Part shown: piece by piece, positions 1 to 6,030 of the stretch
Numbering within the stretch: the stretch's first letter is position 1
How the letters are laid out: each line of letters starts with the position of its first letter
From: Erysipelotrichales bacterium
GTDB lineage: Bacteria; Bacillota_I; Bacilli_A; RFN20; CAG-826
Reading direction: 5' to 3'
DNA: 62,810 bases
Assembly: GCA_022508535.1 (NCBI GenBank)
Contig: JAFLUZ010000010.1
Location: 1 to 62,810, forward strand
Notes under the pieces: generated by a model
Database searches by the model: none
What the model was told of the DNA's origin: nothing
The model's input: the letters and a program-made list of their open reading frames with translations, nothing else
Made by a program: the position numbers and the translations under genes

Positions 1-15
1 TTTGTTAACTAATGA

Positions 16-52
16 TTGACAAAAACATGCGGGGGGGGGGGTATTATATAAT
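16..52 (+). promoter_or_regulatory. Candidate promoter with an 11-G tract in the spacer
   Basis: A consensus -35 box TTGACA (16-21) is followed by a run of 11 G (31-41) and then by TATTATATAAT (42-52). The spacer is 20 bp to TATTAT (42-47) or 25 bp to TATAAT (47-52), both longer than the 17 bp optimum. G-tract slippage would change this distance, and 8 G would give exactly 17 bp to TATTAT. That it is a phase-variable promoter is inference. The tract could also be a sequencing or assembly artefact. Confidence 0.5.
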
Positions 53-73
53 CAAATATAGGAGGAAGTAAAA

Positions 74-538
74 ATGAAAGAAACAAAGACTATGCAAGTT
101 AGTGTAAATCAGGAGGATTATATGATTGATGCATATCAATCATTTGGATTTGAATTACTATCGACACAAGAAGTTAAAACTAAAGATTCGCATTTAGAAA
201 GACATGGCGATACTATTTATAATGTCACAGAAACAGAACATTATATTAAATTGACATTTACTCGTGATGATAATATGCCATTTTATTCAGAGTTAACAAA
301 GCAACAAAACGAATTTGAAAATGCGCAGCATGCAATAATGAAAAAGCCAAAACTAAATTTATTGCTTGCAATACTTGGTTTATTGCTTTATGTTGCACCA
401 GGGGTTTTATATATTGTTTGGTATATTGTTAAAAGTAAAAAAGTGAAAACTAATAATGAAGAATGCTTCAATAGAATGGAAACAGCAATAAGCCAAGGGA
501 AAGAAATTATACGCAAAATAGAAAGTAAAAATAGTTAA
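74..538 (+). CDS. Hypothetical membrane-anchored protein, 154 aa
   Basis: I do not recognise this family. The first ~90 residues are hydrophilic and probably cytoplasmic. Residues ~94-119 form one long hydrophobic segment with a Pro-Gly kink (VAPGVLY), which could be one membrane span or a hairpin, followed by a basic KSKKVK stretch and a charged tail. There is no signal peptide or lipobox. The start is supported by GGAGGAAG 61-68 just upstream. The gene stands alone, between a promoter carrying an 11-G tract and a strong terminator, so its expression may switch on and off. No role can be assigned. Confidence 0.75.
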   Translation: MKETKTMQVSVNQEDYMIDAYQSFGFELLSTQEVKTKDSHLERHGDTIYNVTETEHYIKLTFTRDDNMPFYSELTKQQNEFENAQHAIMKKPKLNLLLAILGLLLYVAPGVLYIVWYIVKSKKVKTNNEECFNRMETAISQGKEIIRKIESKNS

Positions 539-551
539 TAGATATAATATT

Positions 552-582
552 AAAAAGGTTCTACACATAAGAACCTTTTTTA
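552..582 (+). terminator. Rho-independent terminator
   Basis: A 10-bp stem, AAAAAGGTTC (552-561) with GAACCTTTTT (571-580), ends in a T run. It closes the single-gene unit upstream. Confidence 0.85.
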
Positions 583-652
583 ATGACAAGAAGTTGGTTT
601 TTGTTGCTTGTTAGTTAGATGACAATTTATAGAATAATTAAATGCTTTTATA

Positions 653-680
653 TTGACACAAAACAATTATAAGATAGAAT
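653..680 (+). promoter_or_regulatory. Promoter of the SHOCT-like membrane protein gene
   Basis: TTGACA (653-658), a 16-bp spacer and TAGAAT (675-680) form a near-consensus vegetative promoter about 20 bp upstream of the start codon. Confidence 0.7.
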
Positions 681-702
681 AATTTTATATAGGAGAAAAT
701 TT

Positions 703-1170
703 ATGAAAAAATATTTTAAATTAATAAGCAATATATTACTATATCTTGCAATGGCAATGTTTTTAATAACTCTTTTCGTTGGTGGAATTATTAATGATAG
801 AAACGAGAGCGAATTCTTGGCTGTACTTATTGTTATACCAATGGAAATATTCGCTGCGATTATTGGAGTTTTATTGATTAATACTAAGAACGAAATTGTG
901 CATAGAATTGGTCATGGACTAACTATTTCCTCATTCGCAATCGGTTTTATGTGCGGATTGATGGATGCTGAAGATTCAGTAAGTGCTATTCTTATGATAG
1001 TTGCTGGTTCTTTATTAATCTTATATTATATTTTCTTATTAATTGAATACATTGTTAATAGGCAAGAGAAGAATTTAATTACTCAAGCAGTGGAATGGAA
1101 AAAACTTTATGACGATGGCTTAATTACAAGAGAAGAATATGAAGCTAAGCGTTCCGAAATGTTAAAATAA
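703..1170 (+). CDS. Four-span membrane protein with a C-terminal SHOCT-like motif, 155 aa
   Basis: Four hydrophobic segments are visible at about residues 7-30, 38-60, 71-88 and 91-117. A short cytoplasmic tail follows, with the pattern LYDDGLITREEYEAKR. This matches the SHOCT motif, a short C-terminal helical-hairpin motif found at the ends of many bacterial membrane proteins and thought to aid oligomerisation. The SD AGGAG lies 8 nt upstream of the ATG. It is monocistronic, between its own promoter and a terminator. The function is unknown; the SHOCT call rests on pattern only. Confidence 0.75.
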   Translation: MKKYFKLISNILLYLAMAMFLITLFVGGIINDRNESEFLAVLIVIPMEIFAAIIGVLLINTKNEIVHRIGHGLTISSFAIGFMCGLMDAEDSVSAILMIVAGSLLILYYIFLLIEYIVNRQEKNLITQAVEWKKLYDDGLITREEYEAKRSEMLK

Positions 1171-1196
1171 TTTATTATTGGATTAGAAAAAACTAG

Positions 1197-1219
1197 AGTG
1201 GCAATTTGCCACTTTTTTT
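1197..1219 (+). terminator. Rho-independent terminator
   Basis: AGTGGCA pairs with TGCCACT across a two-base loop, and seven T follow. Confidence 0.85.
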
Positions 1220-1267
1220 GTGCTTTTTCTATTACTTGAATTATATATTTAATATTAGGGGATATTT

Positions 1268-1726
1268 ATGAAAAAACTTAATTTAAATTTAGATTTGGCT
1301 TTTAATTTGCTTTTTCCACTTTTTGTTAGCTTTGTTATTTCAATGACTTTGCCTAACTTTTCTACTTACTATAATAGTTTAATTACTTTAGTAAGAGTGC
1401 CTGCAATTGTGTTTCCAATCGTATGGACAATACTTTATATTCTTATAGGATTTGTAGGATATAAGTTGTCACAAAATAGTGATGAAAAAGGTGAAAAGAT
1501 TTATTACACACAATTGCTTATTAATTTCCTTTGGACACCAGTATTTTTTGGGTTTAAATCACCAATTGGAGGATTAGTTTTAATTGTTATTTTACTAGGA
1601 CTAGTTATTTGGTTATTTTTTTATGTTAAAAATGGATACGGCAATTTTGCGTATATTTTATTACCTTATATTATTTGGCTTTTATTTGCGACTTTTTTGA
1701 ATTTATCTATTGTTATTTTAAATTAA
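1268..1726 (+). CDS. tspO: TspO/MBR family membrane protein
   Basis: At 152 residues and five predicted spans, this has the size and layout of TspO/MBR (tryptophan-rich sensory) proteins. Family landmarks are visible: a first helix ending before a Pro, then PIVWTILYILIGFVGY, then QLLINFLWTPVFFG, and finally LPYIIWLLFATFLNLSI. TspO proteins bind porphyrins, haem and other hydrophobic ligands in the membrane and have been linked to stress and tetrapyrrole handling. Fewer tryptophans are present than in typical members. The gene is alone, and a weak AGGGG SD precedes the ATG. No porphyrin pathway gene is nearby, so the ligand is open. Confidence 0.85.
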   Translation: MKKLNLNLDLAFNLLFPLFVSFVISMTLPNFSTYYNSLITLVRVPAIVFPIVWTILYILIGFVGYKLSQNSDEKGEKIYYTQLLINFLWTPVFFGFKSPIGGLVLIVILLGLVIWLFFYVKNGYGNFAYILLPYIIWLLFATFLNLSIVILN

Positions 1727-1800
1727 GTCATTATTTTGGCTATTATTGAAAAAGTATTCACAATTAGGTTAAAATATAAGTAATTTTAGGAGATAAAAAT

Positions 1801-3024
1801 ATGAAAAAGTCCTATTTAGAAGAATACGAATGTGGTTTTACACCATTAACAGTGATTCATGAGGCTTCAAGATGTTTATTATGTCATGATGCTCCATGTT
1901 CTAAAGCATGTCCTGCAGGCACAGATCCTGCAAAATTTATTCGTTCTGTTCGATTCCGTAATTTTAAAGGTGCAGCAGAAACTATTAGAGAAAATAATGT
2001 ATTAGGTTCAATATGCGCTCGTGTATGTCCTACTGAAAAATTATGTCAATTAGGCTGCTCAAGAAGTGGTATTGATCGTCCAATTGAAATTGGTCGTATT
2101 CAAAGATACGTAACTGATTTTGAATCTTCTATTGGTATGGAAATATTAGAAAAAGGTATGAAAAATTTAGGCAAAGTTGCAATTGTTGGTTCGGGTCCAG
2201 CAGGCCTACAAGCTGCTGCAACTTTAACTAAACTTGGATATGATGTTACAGTATTTGAAAAGAATGAAAAATTAGGTGGATATTTAAGATATGGAATTCC
2301 AGAATATCGTTTACCTAGTGAAATAGTGGATTTAGAGATTAAGCGTATTCAAGACTTAGGCGTTACTTTTATTACTAATAAAGAAATAACAAACTTAGAA
2401 GAATTAAAGAAAGATTATAAAGCAATTTTACTTGCCGTTGGTGCAAGTTATGGAAGAACGCTTCCATTATTTGCAAATAATGAAAACGTGGAACTTGCTG
2501 TTGACGTTTTAGCAAAAATAAAAGACAACCAAGGAAAAGTTGAAGTACCAGACAATGTTTTAATCATTGGTGGTGGAGATGTTGCTATGGATGTTGGAAC
2601 TAGCTTAAAACTATTAGGATGTAAAGATGTAACTGTTGTGGCTCGTGAACAAACATTTGAATTCCCAGCAAGCAAAAAAGAATATAAAGATGCTCATGAT
2701 AATGATGTTTCAATTATTGATGGTTATACTCCAGAATCAATAAATGGAAATGAAGTTACATTTAAACATGTTAAATTAGATGCAATTTTAAGAGTTAAAG
2801 CCGATAAAATTATATTAGCAATTGGACAAATGTCTAAACTTGAAATGTTTGATAAAATAACAAGTAATCGTGGAATAGTAGATGTTAAAAACTATCAAAC
2901 AAGTGATGAAAAAATATTTGCAGCAGGAGACATTATTAACGGAGATAAACTCGTCGTTGCTGCAGTAAAATATGGAAAAGAAGCAGCGTATGCCATTCAT
3001 GAATATTTAGGAGGTAAAAGATAA
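1801..3024 (+). CDS. preT: NAD(P)-dependent dihydropyrimidine dehydrogenase, flavin/Fe-S subunit PreT
   Basis: PreT is the electron-input subunit of PreTA, which reduces uracil and thymine to their 5,6-dihydro forms using NAD(P)H. The 407 residues fit the family. The N-terminal domain carries the Cys clusters [16 protein letters not shown] and [15 protein letters not shown] for [4Fe-4S] centres. It is followed by an FAD Rossmann motif [14 protein letters not shown] (~residue 127) and an NAD(P) motif [14 protein letters not shown] (~250). The ATG follows TTAGGAG. The stop codon overlaps the start of preA by one base (TAATG), so the two are translationally coupled. Glutamate synthase small subunit has the same fold, but the downstream preA decides the call. 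Confidence 0.93.
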   Translation: MKKSYLEEYECGFTPLTVIHEASRCLLCHDAPCSKACPAGTDPAKFIRSVRFRNFKGAAETIRENNVLGSICARVCPTEKLCQLGCSRSGIDRPIEIGRIQRYVTDFESSIGMEILEKGMKNLGKVAIVGSGPAGLQAAATLTKLGYDVTVFEKNEKLGGYLRYGIPEYRLPSEIVDLEIKRIQDLGVTFITNKEITNLEELKKDYKAILLAVGASYGRTLPLFANNENVELAVDVLAKIKDNQGKVEVPDNVLIIGGGDVAMDVGTSLKLLGCKDVTVVAREQTFEFPASKKEYKDAHDNDVSIIDGYTPESINGNEVTFKHVKLDAILRVKADKIILAIGQMSKLEMFDKITSNRGIVDVKNYQTSDEKIFAAGDIINGDKLVVAAVKYGKEAAYAIHEYLGGKR

Positions 3025-4259
3025 TGAAACATAAAGATTTATCGATAACCTTCTTAGGTGTAAAATTTGAAAATCCATTTTGCTTATCTTCCTCACCAGT
3101 TGGTAATTGCTACGAAATGTGTGCAAAAGCCTATGATGCGGGTTGGGGTGGGGTAGTATTTAAAACAATTGGTCCAAAACATTTTGAAATTAATGAAGTA
3201 TCACCTCGTTTTGATGCTTTAACAAAAGAAGATACTCCATTTGTGGGATTCAAGAATATGGAGCAAATTGCGGAACATAGTCTTGAAGAAAATCTTCGTG
3301 ATTTAAAAAGATTAAAAGAAGAATATCCAAATAAAGTCTTAATTGCTTCTATTATGGGCACTAATGAAGAAGACTGGGTAGAACTTGCTCGACTCGTTGA
3401 AGAAGCAGGAGCGGACATGATTGAAATGAACTTGTCTTGTCCTCAAATGACATCACATGAAATGGGATCTGATGTCGGAACAAACGCAGAGTTGTGTAAG
3501 AAATACTGTATGGCAGTTAAACGAGGATCCAAACTTCCAATGATGGCAAAAATGACTCCAAATGTAACTGATATGGTTCCAATTGCGAAAGCTTGTTTAG
3601 AAGGTGGAGCAGATGGTATTGCTGCAATTAATACGATTAAATCAATTTGTAATGTTGATTTAGATAAGAAAATTGGTCTTCCAATTGTAAACGGAAAATC
3701 ATCAATTTCTGGATATTCTGGTAAAGCAGTTAAACCAGTCGCGTTACGCTTTATTCAACAACTTAGAACAGGTATTAAAGGCGTCGAGATATCTGGTATT
3801 GGTGGAATTGAAACTTGGGAAGATGCAGCAGAATTTATCTTATTAGGTTCTAAAACATTACAAGTAACAACTGCAATTATGCAATATGGGTATAGAATTG
3901 TCGAAGATTTATGTAATGGTTTATCACATTACTTAGAAGATCAAGGGTTAAACTCTTTAGAAGAATTAGTGGGTTTAGCAAATGATAATATCATTCCTTG
4001 TGAAGAACTAGATCGTAGTTATATTGTATATCCTAAAGTAGATAACGAAAAATGTGTAGGATGCGGACGTTGCTATATCTCTTGCTTTGATGGAGGACAT
4101 CAAGCAATATCTTGGATTGATGATAAACGCCGTCCAGAAATTAATAAAGATAAGTGCGTTGGGTGTCATTTGTGCGCAACAGTGTGTCCAGTAAGATGTA
4201 TCAAAAAAGGCGAAATTGTCTTTAAAAAAGGTTCAAAAACACACAAAATTGATTTATAA
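3024..4259 (+). CDS. preA: NAD(P)-dependent dihydropyrimidine dehydrogenase, catalytic subunit PreA
   Basis: This is the FMN-containing subunit that reduces the pyrimidine ring. The 411 residues comprise a dihydroorotate-dehydrogenase-like TIM barrel, with the active-site loop EMNLSCPQM around residue 140, and two C-terminal [4Fe-4S] ferredoxin motifs, [12 protein letters not shown] and [12 protein letters not shown], that receive electrons from PreT. It forms a two-gene operon with preT, ending at the terminator 4264-4287. No dihydropyrimidinase or beta-ureidopropionase is visible, so the product may be excreted and the enzyme may act mainly as an electron sink. Gut-bacterial PreTA is known to inactivate 5-fluorouracil; that this copy does so is inference. 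Confidence 0.94.
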   Translation: MKHKDLSITFLGVKFENPFCLSSSPVGNCYEMCAKAYDAGWGGVVFKTIGPKHFEINEVSPRFDALTKEDTPFVGFKNMEQIAEHSLEENLRDLKRLKEEYPNKVLIASIMGTNEEDWVELARLVEEAGADMIEMNLSCPQMTSHEMGSDVGTNAELCKKYCMAVKRGSKLPMMAKMTPNVTDMVPIAKACLEGGADGIAAINTIKSICNVDLDKKIGLPIVNGKSSISGYSGKAVKPVALRFIQQLRTGIKGVEISGIGGIETWEDAAEFILLGSKTLQVTTAIMQYGYRIVEDLCNGLSHYLEDQGLNSLEELVGLANDNIIPCEELDRSYIVYPKVDNEKCVGCGRCYISCFDGGHQAISWIDDKRRPEINKDKCVGCHLCATVCPVRCIKKGEIVFKKGSKTHKIDL

Positions 4260-4263
4260 ATAA

Positions 4264-4287
4264 GAGATCAAATTGATCTCTTTTTTT
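4264..4287 (+). terminator. Rho-independent terminator
   Basis: GAGATC (4264-4269) pairs with GATCTC (4275-4280), followed by seven T. It ends the preTA operon. Confidence 0.85.
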
Positions 4288-4365
4288 ACGCAAACTATAA
4301 ATTGCAGAACTATATTAATAATGTGAGATAAAATAGTTCTTTGATATAATATTGCTTGATAATTT

Positions 4366-4385
4366 TACATATGATATCATATGTA
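4366..4385. promoter_or_regulatory. Perfect 20-bp palindrome, candidate operator of the toxin-antitoxin pair
   Basis: TACATATGATATCATATGTA reads the same on both strands. It lies 20-39 bp upstream of the first start codon, in A+T-rich promoter-like sequence. The first gene has a ribbon-helix-helix-like N-terminus, a fold that binds such palindromes as dimers, so autoregulation is a reasonable inference. Confidence 0.6.
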
Positions 4386-4404
4386 TAAAGCAAGGTGATT
4401 TATA

Positions 4405-4857
4405 ATGTTCAATCAAAAAGAATATATATCTAAATTTAATAAGAGCAATTATAAAATGTACCAATTTAGAGTAAAAAAAAGTGATGCAGACTTAATTAAC
4501 TATTTAGATAAATTAGAAAATCGTAATAATTATATTGTCTGTTTATTAGAGAAAAACATCAATAAAGAAATTTATACAATAAAACAACTAAAAACAATTA
4601 TTAAACCAATTTTAAATAAATACGGTATTACAAATATAAACCTATTTGGCTCATATGCAAGAGGAGATGCGACAAGTAATAGCGATGTTGATATATATTG
4701 TGATAAGGGCAATATTAAAACACTTATTGATCAAGGAATGTTGGAAGAAGAATTAGAAAAGGCCTTAAATAAGAAAGTCGACATTTTGTTTACGACATCA
4801 GAATTGAACAAGTATTTCAAAAACCAAATTATGGAGGATATGATTAAATTGTGTTAG
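4405..4857 (+). CDS. MNT-type nucleotidyltransferase antitoxin with a ribbon-helix-helix-like N-terminus
   Basis: Residues ~55-150 form a minimal nucleotidyltransferase with the defining motif G82-S83-x10-D94-x-D96 (FGSYARG...SDVDIY) and a third acidic residue, D126. MntA-type enzymes neutralise their HEPN toxin by AMPylating a tyrosine near its RNase active site. Residues 1-52 (KEYISKFNKSNYKMYQFRV..., then two short helices) resemble the Arc-type DNA-binding domains found at the start of small Firmicutes regulators. The fusion would give one protein both the antitoxin and the repressor function. SD AAGGTGAT precedes the ATG. The gene overlaps the HEPN gene by 7 bp. The MNT call is firm, the RHH call moderate. 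Confidence 0.85.
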   Translation: MFNQKEYISKFNKSNYKMYQFRVKKSDADLINYLDKLENRNNYIVCLLEKNINKEIYTIKQLKTIIKPILNKYGITNINLFGSYARGDATSNSDVDIYCDKGNIKTLIDQGMLEEELEKALNKKVDILFTTSELNKYFKNQIMEDMIKLC

Positions 4858-5216
4858 ATGCTAAAGATTATGGTGTTTTGAAGCAAATAATAAAAAGATG
4901 TGAACGTATTAAAGATAAAACTACAAATATATCACAAAATCATTTTTATTCATCGGAAGACATTATAGAAGTAATATGTTTTAATCTATTTCAAATTGGG
5001 GAACTAGTTGGTAAATTATCTGTTGAGTTTACTGTTCAATATAATGGTGTTCCTTGGAAACAAATAAAAGGAATGCGTAATAAAATTGTCCATGGATATG
5101 ATACTATAGACAAAACAATTGTATGGGATACTATAGAAATTAGCATACCAATTTTGGCAAATTATTGCTTAGGGGTATTGAATTGCCAAGATAATTTGCA
5201 AGAAGAAAATATCTGA
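4851..5216 (+). CDS. hepT: HEPN-domain RNase toxin, HepT-like (DUF86)
   Basis: This 121-residue, mainly helical protein carries the HEPN ribonuclease signature R76-x4-H81 followed by x-Tyr83 (RNKIVHGY). It is the RX4HXY form in which the Tyr is the AMPylation target of the MntA partner. HepT-type toxins cleave RNA, including tRNA in studied cases. Translation probably starts at GTG 4851 inside the end of the antitoxin gene (7-bp overlap), with GGAGG ~14 nt upstream; no in-frame ATG lies nearby. The antitoxin is encoded first, so it would be made before the toxin. The opposite order is also found in this family. Confidence 0.88.
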   Translation: MLDAKDYGVLKQIIKRCERIKDKTTNISQNHFYSSEDIIEVICFNLFQIGELVGKLSVEFTVQYNGVPWKQIKGMRNKIVHGYDTIDKTIVWDTIEISIPILANYCLGVLNCQDNLQEENI

Positions 5217-5231
5217 TTTTTATCAATTTTT

Positions 5232-5328
5232 TTATAAAAAATCACCATCGCTGGTGGAATGCGGTTCTGTCGCCGACCCCTAGGGTCTCATCACTAATTA
5301 TATTTTTGCGAATTAAATGTGATGTCAA
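5232..5328 (-). ncRNA. Candidate small structured RNA with its own promoter and terminator
   Basis: This short block is much richer in G+C than its surroundings and can fold on the minus strand. Reading leftwards there are TTGACA (complement of 5323-5328), TATAAT (complement of 5297-5302; 20-bp spacer), a GACCC/GGGTC hairpin (5275-5287), and a CACCA-GCGA-TGGTG hairpin with a GNRA tetraloop (5243-5256) followed by A and six U. An RNA of about 55 nt, roughly 5289 to 5235, would result. A CATCAC/GTGATG inverted repeat (5289-5294, 5319-5324) overlaps the promoter. It converges on hepT. I cannot name the RNA family; it may be a leftover of a mobile element. Confidence 0.4.
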
Positions 5329-5443
5329 TGATAAAAGAGATATATATTCTCTTTAGTTTTCATATTATTATGTTGTTACTTTTACTGTCATTTTTTAGTA
5401 AATTGCCTTTATTTAACAATCTCATATAAAAATCATATTATTG

Positions 5444-5473
5444 TTAACAAATATTATATAACTATGTTATAAT
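5444..5473 (+). promoter_or_regulatory. Promoter of the hydrogenase operon
   Basis: TTAACA (5444-5449), an 18-bp spacer and an extended -10 TGTTATAAT (5465-5473). The 10-bp palindrome TTGTTAACAA (5441-5450) covers the -35 box and contains a half-site resembling those of the NADH-sensing repressor Rex, but a full 18-bp Rex site is not present. Confidence 0.65.
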
Positions 5474-5492
5474 CAAATCGGTAATTTGCCCT

Positions 5493-5514
5493 TTGTTATT
5501 ATCTATAATAACAA
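5493..5514. promoter_or_regulatory. 22-bp inverted repeat in the hydrogenase leader
   Basis: TTGTTATTA (5493-5501) and TAATAACAA (5506-5514) are separated by TCTA, in the 5' untranslated region about 15 bp before the SD. It may be an operator or an mRNA-stabilising hairpin. No T run follows, so it is not a terminator. Confidence 0.5.
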
Positions 5515-5541
5515 TAAACTTAGCAAATAGGAGGAGTTTTT

Positions 5542-6030
5542 ATGGCAAAATTAAGTTCAACTGCTGTAAAAAGAGTTGATGAAATCATCAGAGAGTACAA
5601 AGATGAACCAACACCTTTAATGATGATTTTAAGTGCTGTTCAAAAAGAATTCGGCTATATTCCTTTTGAAGTACAAGAAATTATTTCTGAAAAATTGGGT
5701 ATCCCAGTTGCAGACATTTATGGTGTAGTTACTTTCTACTCATTTTTCTCTTTAAAACCAAAGGGAAAATTTGTTATTGGTGTTTGTCTCGGTACAGCTT
5801 GTTATGTTAAAGGCGCACAACAAGTTTGCGACAAATTCTCAGAAATTTTAGGAATCAAACCAGGAGAGACAACTGCAGATGGCCTCTTTACAATTGATGC
5901 TTTACGTTGTATCGGTGCTTGTGGTATTGCACCAGCTGTTAGTATTAATGGTAAGGTTTATCCAAAAATGTCTGTTAACCAAGTACAAGCCGTTATAAAT
6001 GAATATCGTGCATTAGGAGGTGCAAACTAA
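5542..6030 (+). CDS. hndA: NADH-dependent [FeFe] hydrogenase, NuoE-like [2Fe-2S] subunit
   Basis: This is the smallest subunit of the soluble HydABC/Hnd-type hydrogenase, carrying one [2Fe-2S] cluster in a thioredoxin-like fold. At 162 residues it has the NuoE layout. The N-terminal helical part contains PLMMILSAVQKEFGYIP, followed by the FYSFFSLKPKGK strand and the four cluster cysteines in VCLGTACYV and RCIGACGIAP. SD AGGAGG precedes the ATG. Its stop codon overlaps the next start by one base. With the NuoF-like and HydA proteins it should form a cytoplasmic complex linking NAD(H), ferredoxin and H2. Confidence 0.92.
   Translation: MAKLSSTAVKRVDEIIREYKDEPTPLMMILSAVQKEFGYIPFEVQEIISEKLGIPVADIYGVVTFYSFFSLKPKGKFVIGVCLGTACYVKGAQQVCDKFSEILGIKPGETTADGLFTIDALRCIGACGIAPAVSINGKVYPKMSVNQVQAVINEYRALGGAN

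Noticed and set aside
5235-5295. A tRNA remnant, riboswitch or TnpB/IscB guide RNA in the G+C-rich block
   Set aside because: No cloverleaf, no riboswitch core that I know, and no tnpB or iscB gene nearby. It also ends in an intrinsic terminator, unlike guide RNAs, which run into flanking DNA.
5441-5458. A Rex operator in the hydrogenase promoter
   Set aside because: Only TTGTTAA on the left fits. The right half (TATTATA) does not match TTAACAA, so I report only a palindrome and not a Rex site.
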